Of a stretch of DNA of 64,000 nt, positions 11,501 to 20,849 are shown piece by piece. The position numbers were made by a program, and so were the translations under genes. Below the pieces are notes generated by a model. That model was not told the DNA's origin and ran no database searches. It saw nothing but the letters and a program-made list of their open reading frames with translations. The number at the start of each line of letters is the position of its first letter. Positions within the stretch are counted from its first letter, which is position 1. This stretch comes from Agelas oroides (lineage: Eukaryota > Porifera > Demospongiae > Agelasida > Agelasidae). The stretch lies in assembly GCA_949130485.1 (NCBI GenBank), contig OX422199.1, forward strand, positions 1,483,902-1,547,901. Direction: 5' to 3'.

Positions 11501-12249
11501 ATGGATATGAAAGGAACAAGTCCTGTCAACTTAAAGTATACATACATGTGATTGGTAATAAATTTCTGTGCTCTGACCTAAGAGATATTCTTACAATCAG
11601 AAAACAACTGCCAAAAGGAGTGACACTAATAACTGATGTTGACTGTTTGGAGATGACTGAGAAGATATTCAAAAGATTTGAATACTATCTTGGTGAGAAT
11701 AGCCTACTCTTGTTCATAGGCTTCCACAAAGCTAAATTCCTATTTCTCCATGGGAGAATTTTGGTGAAAGTAGTGGCGATTCAATGGATATATTGTGCTG
11801 TTTGCATCTTCCACAATTTTTATTCAACTAGAACACTACTGTGGGGGTCATTGTATTTTTTCTGTTGCCTCAGTATTTCCATCTTGTCATCATTTAGATA
11901 TCTTGTGCTGGTAGATGAGTTCATTTTAATGTCATTTCTGTGGTCTTGGATAGTGGTGGGTAGACTTATTTTCTGTGTCTCACTCAAACTTCTCACCAAA
12001 CCATGGGGCTGGGTTCTTATTATTGCAATACTGGTGCAATTATATTTCACTGACTTCAAACTCATTGACTATCAATTATTTGCTTTTTTGTATATTGTAT
12101 TGATTTTAGGATATGTCCTTTTTCGTTTAGTACTGTTTCCACTTTGGTACTGTTTTCGTATTTGTTGTTCTAAGTTCTGTAGTATACTTTGGTCCTATGT
12201 TGGCTATAAATTTGTTATGGAAGTTCTTAAAATTGGTTTGCATTGCTAG
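8551..12249 (+). CDS. NLR-A terminal exon: TM, NACHT, LRR, poly-TM (MITE-interrupted)
   Basis: Phase-1 acceptor TTTCCTCCAG|AG at 8551 and stop at 12247-12249. In order: a charged segment ending KRWK, one hydrophobic helix (LVTFALIILIALIALYFY), NACHT with Walker A GQPGIGKTT and Walker B LCFIVDGLDEYP, sensor ISSRPE, winged-helix motif FPHLTIQEFLAAFY, two 56-residue LRR doublets (about 11033-11368), then about five hydrophobic segments to the end. NACHT ATPases act as nucleotide-driven oligomerisation switches in NLR sensors. The coding sequence is broken at 9697-10160 by a MITE that brings an in-frame stop at 9702-9704. If 9701-10175 is spliced out as a GT-AG phase-2 intron, the frame is kept and the Death exon plus this exon gives about 1184 residues. 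Otherwise this is a pseudogene. Confidence 0.8.
9697..10160. mobile_element. 464-bp MITE with TA target duplication
   Basis: Ends are CACTGTAAAAAATTGG and its reverse complement; the terminal inverted repeats run about 65 bp with almost no mismatches. It is flanked by TA on both sides (9695-9696 and 10161-10162), and removing the element plus one TA restores the sequence seen in the other four NLR genes. TA duplication points to the Tc1/mariner superfamily; no transposase inside. It sits within the coding exon of NLR-A just after NACHT. Confidence 0.93.
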
Positions 12250-13017
12250 TTTTTATACTTGTAATATTTGGCTATTTTGGTATGTGCTTGAGCTGTGAAT
12301 TGTTGTAATACAACACATACATCATGTGAATGAATGCCATATGTGAATGCTGGGAACAAGGCTAACTTATATACTTCTGAAGTTAGCTTTGCTCCCTGCA
12401 CTCATAGAGCTCTGTATCGTATCTACGTAGCTATGTTGTATAGTAATTGTAGTTGTTCACCAAAACATTTAGTTACCACAGTTACATTACTATGCTGATT
12501 GTAAGAATGCACACTATTTACTGAGAGGCTAGTGAAGTTCACTCAAGTATTCTTTTCTTTCTTAAAAGGAACTAAGTAGCTAGTTCACTATGATTGAAAC
12601 GTAGCCAGCCTCTTTTTGAAGAGCAAGTGAGCCTGGGTATGAGGCTACAAAGCAGCAGTTTTGTTTGGTGGAGCACAACAATGAGTCAAAGTGCTATGAT
12701 GGCTCCAAGTGCTCCCATCAGTTGTCATGTACACCAGACTCAATAGCCATGCAGCATCGGGTACTGGTGATTGGAATGGTCTATTTCAGAATGAAGTCTG
12801 GTGTTTTGCATATTTATGCTCTGTGTAGGGTTCTCAGGTACCATAAATTTCAGGTTGGCTAGTTCCAAGGGGCCAAAGGTTAATTCTAGTGTTAAACCAT
12901 CCTTAATTAATTGGGTGTAATAATTATGTTGCTGTGCTGATTACATATCCTGCCTACTCAGTTTCTGTGCAAAGTTTGAACTCTTAAGCAAGCTAGCATA
13001 CATTACAGATGGCTACT
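12250..13017. other. 3' flank of NLR-A, no gene seen
   Basis: No convincing coding sequence. Short pieces of the TAGCCTCGTTCCCAGG foldback family occur near 12350 and 12610-12650. Confidence 0.5.
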
Positions 13018-13091
13018 ATAGCCTCCTTTCCAGGCCCTCACCCAGCTTCATGATCACTTGTACTGTGGGTGAGGGCCTGGGAATGAGGCAT
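13018..13091. repeat. Short hairpin of the TAGCCTC...GAGGC family
   Basis: AGCCTCCTTTCCAGGCCCTC is followed about 40 bp later by its near reverse complement GAGGGCCTGGGAATGAGGC. Non-coding foldback. Confidence 0.8.
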
Positions 13092-13423
13092 ACAACCCAA
13101 TTATCACATACAGTACATTTATAGTCTGGGATGCAGGGGCTTCACAAAAGATCTTTTGGCATGGTCACTTCACCACCGGTCATTTTCCAAGCACATGTTG
13201 TTGATCTAGCTTGATGCATCATCAGCACTTATCACAAATTTTTTTGCAGCAGTAACAAGTTCCTAGCTTGATGCATGTCAACTTGGTGGTGAAATTGCAC
13301 CATATATAGGGCTTAAAATGGTGACACAAAATTGAATGTGCTGTAGCCTTGTTTCTCATCTCTCATAGCCACACCATAAGAGCCAAACTATAAATGTACT
13401 GTATGTGATAATTGGGTGTATGC
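13088..13423. mobile_element. Foldback element, arms of about 36 bp
   Basis: GCATACAACCCAATTATCAC at the left end is matched by its reverse complement at the right end (13386-13423), with a second inner inverted pair around 13165 and 13285. No ORF. Confidence 0.75.
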
Positions 13424-13633
13424 ATATATCATTATGTAGTTTTACATGACACAGAAATACTGAAAGTACGCACACAAATAGAAATGTTTGTCAATGAATC
13501 AGAATGATAATTTGACATTGATCAGATCAGCGAAGAAATTTACTGCAAACATATACGTACCAGCATACATAAAATCATGTACATCAAACATGCAATGTAT
13601 GTGTATGCAATCTGTCTTTGTTGTTCCTGCCTC

Positions 13634-13715
13634 TAGCCTTGTACCCATCCTCCTCTCCAGGCTCCTCCCTCCCTGTTTTTCTAGGGAGGAGCCTGGGTAC
13701 GAGGCTACCTGCCTT
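13634..13715. repeat. TAGCCTYGTACCC hairpin
   Basis: Left arm TAGCCTTGTACCC... and right arm ...GGGTACGAGGCTA, with GGCTCCTCCCTCCC against GGGAGGAGCC inside. Same family as 42391-42448. Confidence 0.8.
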
Positions 13716-13853
13716 CTGAGATCAACAAAACTGAGAGGGAGAAAGTTCAGAGATATCAGGTCAAGGCACTTCAGACCTATATATAAGTGATTTATCACTG
13801 TATATGTACAATAGTCACATGACATCACATGTACAGTCACATGGTACCCCCCT

Positions 13854-14178
13854 TAGTCTCGTGACCAGCCGGATATACCTACGGAAAGTCCGTCTGGTAA
13901 GGTAAGGTTGGATTCCTGGGCTTTTCTAATTTCGACGGAGTTATTTGAACGTGCCAATCAAATTGTAGCATGTCCAATTACTCCAGCGGCCCACTGGTGC
14001 CATAGCACTTGTGCGGATGCTAATTGCTGATAATTGAAGCCATTTAGAGGCGAGAACTTCCATATATGGTCAGCACCAGCTGCATTCAAACCCTGCTGAC
14101 ATGTGCAAAAGCCCAAGAAATGCGCCTTATCTTACCAGACGGATTTTCGTAGGTTATATCCGGCTGGGCACGAGACTA
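13854..14178. mobile_element. TAGTCTCG foldback element
   Basis: Begins TAGTCTCGTGACCAGCCGGA and ends with TCCGGCTGGGCACGAGACTA; inner arms contain CCGTCTGGTAAG and its complement. About 325 bp and non-coding. Confidence 0.85.
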
Positions 14179-14179
14179 C

Positions 14180-14660
14180 TTCCACCTGTTCCCACATAGT
14201 CTCGTGCCAGACTACTTTTCGCCGAGCAGGAAATAGTCTGGTGAACTGCCTATACCGTTTTGGTTCCAATATTTTGAAACCACCATGACGTCACGTCAGC
14301 TGGATTGTGAATTCAAAAACCCTCTAGTGAACAGCGAACTCCAAGACAGCCTACTTGTACTCCTTTCAAAAGATATAATAGCCTAGTCTATACGCGGCAG
14401 CTAGGGTTGCCCGATCAACGTCCATTTCGCTGGTAAATCGTTGGCATGCAATGTGGAATGCAATCTTCGATGACGTCAAGTTAAATTAGAAAAGAACAAT
14501 GCGCCAGCATTCCGGCGCACTTGAACGAAAATGGAATAGGCAGTTCACCGACCCTTTTTTCCGGCGGGCGCGAAAAATGCGGTCTGGGAACGAGACTAGT
14601 TCCCACACTCGTTGCAGTAGACGAAGGTCGTCATGGGCTCATCTGTACTCCTTGTTTGAG
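14180..14660 (-). pseudogene. TFIIS zinc-ribbon exon, split by a transposon
   Basis: Reading the - strand, 14608-14660 encodes [20 protein letters not shown] of the TFIIS zinc ribbon, and the remaining bases of the exon lie at 14180-14196. A 402-bp element (14197-14598) separates them. The acidic DE pair of the catalytic hairpin and the CNEC zinc ligands remain, but the exon cannot be read through. No other TFIIS exon stays attached on this side. Confidence 0.85.
14197..14598. mobile_element. TAGTCTCG foldback element with 9-bp target duplication
   Basis: Terminal inverted repeats TAGTCTCG ... CGAGACTA, with longer imperfect arms. It is flanked by GTTCCCACA at 14188-14196 and again at 14599-14607. 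The uninterrupted TFIIS exons at 38949, 26373 and 52753 have a single GTTCCCACA at this place, so the insertion site is exact. A 9-bp duplication is typical of Mutator-like (MULE) elements; no transposase inside. Confidence 0.9.
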
Positions 14661-14929
14661 CCTGCAGCACAAGGAACACTTCCATGCGCAATTATGGCCA
14701 CACAAATCCTATCTAGTATTATCATAGCAGGAACCCTTTCATGCCTACCTCTCAGCTCACCTTGAGGCAAGATTGATCCATTAAACTTATCCGCAGCTCA
14801 TCACACACAGAGACACTCTCAAATCAGCAGAATTACTGCTCGTTTCCATCACTCACCACCAACCATGGCAGGCATGTGACAATAAAGGGGCTTCCCCCTG
14901 TCCTCCCACGTTTTGAGTTCGGTTACAAA

Positions 14930-15050
14930 ATGGAACCTGTTCCTAAGGTACACGAACCAACACTGCCTCCTTCGACCGCGGGAGAGGGCGAATGCGAGTC
15001 ATCCGACACTGGAAGAGTCGAGACAAAGGAAGAGTCAGCTCTTGGATCCG
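14930..15050 (+). CDS. PNP1 exon 1 (disordered N-terminus)
   Basis: ATG in the context AAAATGG, 40 codons rich in Pro, Glu and Ser (start MEPVPKVHEPTLPPST), then the donor GGATCCG|GTTAGT leaving one base (phase 1). The copy at 26707-26839 keeps the same start region and the same donor, which supports this being a real first exon. No fold is recognisable. The next phase-1 exon in this direction is at 16733, and the two join as ...ALGSGSTPEQ. Confidence 0.65.
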
Positions 15051-15087
15051 GTTAGTTATTACAAAATTGCGAATGGGACAGGAAACC

Positions 15088-15137
15088 TTAGTCTCGCAGG
15101 CCAGACTTACACACGCTGGCCCGCGAGACTAAGGAAA
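15088..15137. repeat. Near-perfect 50-bp hairpin
   Basis: CCTTAGTCTCGCAGGCCAG against CTGGCCCGCGAGACTAAGG with an 11-base loop. A minimal member of the TAGTCTCG family in PNP1 intron 1. Confidence 0.85.
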
Positions 15138-15714
15138 CCTACACTGGCCTGGGAACGAGGCTAGCCTACAGATTACATTCTGTGGAAATGCCAACCTCCA
15201 AAATGACAAAACATTCATTGAGCCTAGTGCAGGATAATTTATACTAGATACCCCAAACTTCACTGGGCTGAATAGGGCCTCACAGCTGCTTTCATTTGCC
15301 CACACACAAATCAAGTAAGTGGCTGATGTGAAATCTTCCTCCTAGCTGGTCAACACTATAACAGGGCCTGCGCTATAACCATATATAGAAGTTGGTTGGC
15401 TTTATTTATCGGCTTGCCTCTACTTAGTTTCAATTAGCACCAAGTAGCACCCACTGCAGGTCGGCAAAGTACTTAAACATATCCCATAGCAAGTCAAGTA
15501 GCCGTTATTATTTCAGATTCAGAAGTAAGCTTCTAATCATACAATAAAACTACTTTGCCTGGCCTTGTAACATTACTTGTTTGGCTTCTGGACTTGTAAG
15601 ACCATGCTCCCTGCAAAAGAAGCATATCTAGTGATATTTTTTTCAGTATAGCTTGGTACTATAGTGATAATCATACAAACTACACTGCACGTTCAGGCAT
15701 AGCATGCATGACTA

Positions 15715-15880
15715 GCAGTACCTGATACGGATCATGTGACTTGTAGTACCTGATACGGATTGCATGACTTCAGCACCTGATACGGATCATGTGACTTGTA
15801 GTACCTGATACGGATCATGTGACTTGTAGTACCTGATACGGATTGCATGACTTCAGCACCTGATACGGGTTCTCACGAGA
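15715..15880. repeat. 28-bp minisatellite
   Basis: About six copies of a unit containing ACCTGATACGGATCATGTGA, with a variant reading GATTGCATGACTTCAGC. Lies in PNP1 intron 1. Confidence 0.9.
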
Positions 15881-16732
15881 CATGTAGTAAACAATACATT
15901 TGGTTTGTTTTTTTCAACTGTGAGTACCTGCAAGGCTTCCCCATTGACTCTTGTACATTTGTGTGAGTTAGGCATGTGATACCAGGCTTGTACCAATGGT
16001 AGAGTCATTATTCTAGTATGTAATATGTTGTGACCTTACATTAGATTAGATTCATGATAAATTCTTGGAATTAACATTGGCCAGTATTAGATTAATGACA
16101 GTAATCTTACTACTCTACTATCTATGATTGTACACACCTTGCACTAGCCTCGTTCCCAGGCCTCCCCTGTTTTTGTTTTTCAGTTTGCGTTCAGAATAAT
16201 ACACGGAAGCAGAAGAGCGGCGAAAAACGGGGAAGGCCTGGGAACACTTATCACATGAATGACGTCAGGTGGACGTGAGGGGGGAGGAGTCCGCATTCAA
16301 ATAATGTACTAGACTTCATCATCGAGCGCTCCATCGCTGGGCAAGAAACTCGCTCTCAGGTTTATTGCACACATACTTGTAGTCGAGCACTGACCTTTGA
16401 CCTTATCTTCAAGTCCCCAAACCTAGGCACTTGTAGCATTCAGCAGAGCCTGGGTCTGTATGGGCTCCACTGTACTTGCCACTTTATGTTAACTCAGATA
16501 CAGTCCTTGAGACACCACAAGGCTACCTAATTTTGGTCCAGCCCGACCACATATCATGACACGTTCCCCTCCTGAAGTCAAAGCTAGGTCACATTCAAAT
16601 ACTGAACTCTGAACTACAGGAGACAATTACATATGTCATCACCTCTCCATGGTAACTGGTTTCCTTATCATCTGGAACTTGAAGATGGGTGGAGCCTAAG
16701 TATCAGCTGTTGCATATTGTTTGTGCCTTCAG
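15881..16732. other. PNP1 intron 1, second half
   Basis: Contains a foldback of the GCCTCGTTCCCAGGCC family at about 16145-16245 (arms with CCTCCCCTGTTTTTG and its complement). From about 16480 on it matches 28640-28895 in front of PNP2 exon 2. No coding sequence seen. Confidence 0.6.
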
Positions 16733-16921
16733 GTAGTACACCTGAACAGCCACAGCCATACCACCCACCACACCAGCCTGGGCCACCTACCTACACCTCT
16801 GTGGGTGACAACTCCTGTCTACCTCCCCCAATGGCTGAACGACCTGGAAAAGACACCTTGCAATCCCAGCATCCCTTGGAACACACCATGCAAATATCTG
16901 ACTCCCAACAACCAACACTAG
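16733..16921 (+). CDS. PNP1 exon 2 (proline-rich linker)
   Basis: Acceptor TTGTGCCTTCAG|GT, 63 codons, donor ACACTAG|GTATGC; phase 1 at both ends. Encodes a Pro/Gln/His-rich stretch (GSTPEQPQPYHPPHQPGPPT, then YTSVGD) without a fold. PPTY resembles a WW-domain ligand, but that is only a motif match. The same exon occurs at 28896-29093, with conserved frame and a 9-bp length difference, which supports coding use. Confidence 0.7.
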   Translation, partial: VVHLNSHSHTTHHTSLGHLPTPLWVTTPVYLPQWLNDLEKTPCNPSIPWNTPCKYLTPNNQH

Positions 16922-17474
16922 GTATGCAATTATTACTTAGTGAGTGCAGTAGTTAGTCTTGTGCCCAGACCTCTCACGAGTGTAAGGCACGGGCACGAGA
17001 AAGAAAAGTCACACAGAGCGCCAGCCAGTTCCTCTCACAAGTACACAAAAGAGTGTCTGGTGTTCAGAGCAACTTTTCATGTTGCATGGGGTGAGGTCGC
17101 TCTACGAGCTGAGAGCCTGAATCAGATTACAAAATGCGTAATTATATGTGCAGACATAAGCGTTTGTACTTTGAACCAAATTGGAGGTAGAATAAACGGC
17201 TTGTTCCCATGAGATTCATTTGTAAACCCGCAATCATGAGAAAGCTTGAATTTCGGATGTAAAATGCAGTTATGGTATTTGTTATGCATAGGCCCCGCCC
17301 CATGTGACAAGAAATGTTGCTCAGAACACCAGACCTCTTTCTGCTTTTGTGACGGTCTGGGAATGAGACTATGCAGTATAGTGTGGTACCTAACAATGGG
17401 TCCATACAGTTAAACTGGAATGACAACTGCTGCATTACCCAACTGATATATACTCGTTTGTTTACCCTTCTCAG

Positions 17475-17633
17475 CAAGCACACCGGCCAGGGTAGACCCC
17501 CTTGTGTCCAGTGGGAGCAGCTCTGTGGGACACTCTGGAAGCCAACAAGGAAGGGGAAGGGGGAGGGGCAGGGGGAGGGGCAAGAGAACCAGCACACCAA
17601 CTGAAGCAACCAGACCAGGTCTCAACTCTGAAG
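17475..17633 (+). CDS. PNP1 exon 3 (Gly-Arg repeat linker)
   Basis: Acceptor CCTTCTCAG|CA, 53 codons, donor CTGAAG|GTACAT; phase 1 at both ends. In the phase-1 frame it reads ASTPARVDPL, a Ser-rich stretch, then QQGRGRGRGRGRGK. GR repeats of this kind are common in RNA-binding or arginine-methylated disordered regions. Two other frames are also open over the purine-rich part, so the frame choice rests on phase agreement with exons 2 and 4. Confidence 0.6.
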
Positions 17634-18306
17634 GTACATTGTAGTGTATGTACTGACCTCTCTGGAACACTGTTGAAAATAACTTACTCCATTGCATGGA
17701 TGAATTTCTCACACCATGTATCTATTAGTAGCCGTATTCCAGCTGTCCAATTTTTGATTGCTTGCAGTGTGCAAAAGCAGAAGGGGAAGGCCAGGGGCGG
17801 ATCAAAAACTGGGGGCTGGTACATCGTGATGGAACATGCTTAGGCAGACCAATATTGCGCCGGATGGGTGGGGGGGCTCTGGAAACACTATTTTTGAGCT
17901 TGGACCCTCATCAAAATGGCACTCGAACGTTGACGAGTCGTCAAAGCACGCATGAAACTGTACTGGCATGTAGCTACTCAAATGTCAATGAGATATTCGG
18001 TGACTCCAAGTACATGTAACACTTTTAATACTTTCGGCGTCGTTCACTATCACTGGCAATATAAAATATGTGCCGTGCCACCTGGGCAAACTCTAAAGAG
18101 TGGGGGGGGGGGGGGGGCTGGAGCCCCCCCCCCCCCTCTCAGATCTGCCCTTGAAGGGCCGGTACGTTTTATCATGGGAGTGTCAATCTACCTAGGTAGG
18201 CAGAGGAGAGAGCAGAAAACTGGAGGTGCCTTGTTGAGTATTGTATAACCTATTCTAGGTTGGTAACATTTCGTGTGCTTCAACTTTCTCACACGCATAC
18301 ACGCAC
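17634..18306. other. PNP1 intron 3
   Basis: Conserved with 29360-30008 of PNP2. Holds a G-run/C-run foldback at about 18100-18140. No gene seen. Confidence 0.5.
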
Positions 18307-18311
18307 GCACG

Positions 18312-18354
<43 letters not shown>

Positions 18355-18356
18355 AT

Positions 18357-18395
<39 letters not shown>

Positions 18396-18410
18396 CACAC
18401 ACACACACAT
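18307..18410. repeat. (CA)n microsatellite abutting a splice acceptor
   Basis: CA dinucleotides with a few CG/CATG interruptions, ending CACATTCAG at the acceptor of PNP1 exon 4. The array occupies the place where a polypyrimidine tract is expected. Confidence 0.95.
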
Positions 18411-18414
18411 TCAG

Positions 18415-19310
18415 AGGAAGAACCACTGTATGACAATGATGCATACAGGAATGAGATATTCAAAAAGTGTGACCCAATACAATGCGCAAACAGTGAGGAG
18501 CATCAAGCCATCAAGAAGTTTGCGAAGGAAGTCATAATTGTCATCCTATCTTGCAACAAAAATGAATACTATGCATCTCTTGAGCTGATGAAGGCTCCTA
18601 AAATCACGAAGCCTGATGGTCAGCAGTTGTTTGAAAGAGCTGTTCGATTTCCAAATGAGCATAACATGATAATTGCCGCTGGTATGTTTGCTGGACACAA
18701 AGCTGCCATTGCATTTACAGAACAAGGAGCATCCTGTGAAAGAGATATACGAAAGGTTCTTAACTGGTTCCCGAACACCAAGGCTCTCCTCGGAGTGGGT
18801 GTGGCCTATGGCATGAGCAGAGATGTAACTAAATTTTGTGACGTTCTTGTTGCATCGCAGATTGTTGACTATGGTGATAGGCCAAGAGTTGAGCATGGGG
18901 GATTTTATCAACGTGGTGCCATTGTTCCTACAAAGACTACCCTGAGGAACATATTCTGCAAAGATGACACAGGGTGGGAGTTTTCATGCACGAAAACCGA
19001 TCAGAAAGCCAAAGTTGTTGTTGGCCGGTTGGCTAGTGGCTCATTTCTCCTTGATGATGCTGGTGTCAAGAAGAGTATCCAGGAACAATTCAAAGATGCC
19101 AAGGGAGGTGAAATGGAAGGGTGGATCCTGTATACCCATATCGCGGAGGATTATCCTAATTTGGAGGTGATTATCATCAAGGGTGTGTCCGATTACGGTG
19201 ACGGAAGCAAAGATGGGCGATGGCAGCTCACTGCTGCAATGGCTGCTGCAAGCTACACCCACTTCCAGTTAGGGCGCTGCACCCCTTTCGATGGTATGAG
19301 GACTGTCTAA
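18415..19310 (+). CDS. PNP1 exon 4: nucleoside-phosphorylase-like (PNP_UDP) domain
   Basis: Phase-1 terminal exon, 297 residues plus stop at 19308-19310; with exons 1-3 the protein is about 454 residues. After an acidic start (EEEPLYDNDAYRN) the fold shows PNP_UDP superfamily marks: a glycine-rich strand-turn LLGVGVAYGM, the GGEMEGWILY helix (the EMEG motif of MTA/SAH nucleosidases and phosphorylases) and IKGVSDYGDGSKDGRWQLTA, where the Asp after Ser is the usual purine-contacting acid. The superfamily cleaves the N-glycosidic bond of nucleosides; in animals and fungi such domains also occur in immune-type receptors. The open frame upstream is only (CA)n translation and is excluded. Substrate and activity are unknown. 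Confidence 0.85.
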
Positions 19311-19967
19311 TTTTGCGTTAGATTGGCATAAGTATGAACTATTGTCTGTACTTGCTATCACGTCCCCTCTGTGTTCTAAAGTGGGGAGGTGACTTTTACA
19401 TTTCAACTATACACCCCACAGAGCTGCTGATTCAACAGAAAGTCAACAGTGCATGTGTTCATGGCAAAATTAAGTTCTCTTGCTCCCCCTCTGCAGTACA
19501 TGACTAAAGACCTTGCTGTTCTTCTGAATAGCTATAGTCGGCATTGTCTGTATTGACAGGTATAGCCAATGTTGAAGAGAAAAGATTGGCACCCTTTTTA
19601 AGGTGGCTCCACAGTCTCACACCTGCCCAATGTGTATGAGAGTCTGGCTATGTGACAGTGGTTTCTTGTATCAATTGAAAACCGTTCACTAAGCTAAACT
19701 GTGAACTAATAAATAGATTCAAACTGGCTTTTCCAAGCCATCACTGTGTGTTTTACATGTACAAAGCACACGTGTTCTAGAAGACGTTTACCATGGACAT
19801 TTACCATGGGATGTTTAAATGAGTGGAACTTGCCTATGTAGTTTACAGAAGGGGGAGGGTGTACATTTACTCAAAGGGGACATATTAGTGTGTGTCTACA
19901 GTACTCTAAAACACTGTAATATGTGGACTTTTTGTTCATTTCACCTTCGTTGAAGGACGTTTATAGG
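19311..19967. other. 3' flank of PNP1
   Basis: Matches the PNP2 flank (31023 on and 32140-32540). An AATAAA at 19708-19713, also kept in PNP2 near 32313, may be the poly(A) signal about 400 bases after the stop. No further gene seen. Confidence 0.45.
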
Positions 19968-20217
19968 CCCCTCCACTCATTTTAGGCTACTTACAGATTA
20001 ATTCATTGTTTCTCATCTCTATATGTGGGCAGGTCAGCTGGGAAATGAAGATTAATCAACTATGACATCACTACCTACTTACCATATTCATTCATACATG
20101 TACACTTTTGTCATGTATTGTTGAGGTAGATTCATGTGAAAGAGGGAGGTCAACATGAATATTCTCTTTCACTGTCTCTTAAGAAGGGGATGAAAACATT
20201 GAGTGGAGGGGCCTTAA
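19968..20217. mobile_element. Foldback element with AGGCCCCTCCACTCA ends
   Basis: TAGGCCCCTCCACTCATTTT at the left is matched by the complement of ATTGAGTGGAGGGGCCTTA at the right. The same element sits at 32545-32795 after PNP2, so it predates the duplication. Confidence 0.8.
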
Positions 20218-20617
20218 TTGCAAGTAAGTGGTCATGCTTAACAATTCAGTAGAAAATTTCTGGCGAGACAAGGCTGTCTCTTTGGCTTCAAATTCTAAGG
20301 CTGAAATATATGATTAGTACTCACATGCATTCTTGTGCCATTTTGGAATCACTTGAATCCATGCGATTACCTATGCAAATAACACATATTATCTTCTGTC
20401 TGCATTACGGTAATTAAAGCACTGTTGGTGCCTTTGATCACAGTAAATCTGCAGTATATGCCCATCCATGTACATTGTAGCCACACAACTTTAGTATACC
20501 AAAGATAAACCAGACTACTTTCAGCAAGTAAACAGGTCGGCAAAGCCACTACTACTGTAGCCTATCTTTTTCTATATAGATAGTACTAATGTTACTCTAA
20601 ACATATACATGTACCTA

Positions 20618-20777
20618 TAGCAGAGTCTGAAATGACACATCTGCAGTGCAAAGAAGAAATGACATCAAACCACTTTATACCAAAGTTGTGCAGTTGGAAT
20701 ATGCTAGTGTATCATGGTATGTACATGGACAGATGTCTGATACATTGCTAGTGTATCATTTCAGACTCTGCTATGTT
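20618..20777. repeat. Foldback with AGCAGAGTCTGAAATGA ends
   Basis: Left arm AGCAGAGTCTGAAATGACAC and right arm GTATCATTTCAGACTCTGCT are reverse complements. Two related copies lie before NLR-C at about 33845-34062 and 34265-34480. Confidence 0.75.
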
Positions 20778-20849
20778 CAAAGTAAGAATATGCATGTACT
20801 TGGAGCAGTCTATACTCAGCAGTTTTAATGACTTTATATATGCATGCAG

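Noticed and set aside
18273-18414. His-Thr-rich N-terminus of the PNP frame
   Set aside because: It is the (CA)n tract in front of the acceptor; exon phase agreement places the exon start at 18415.
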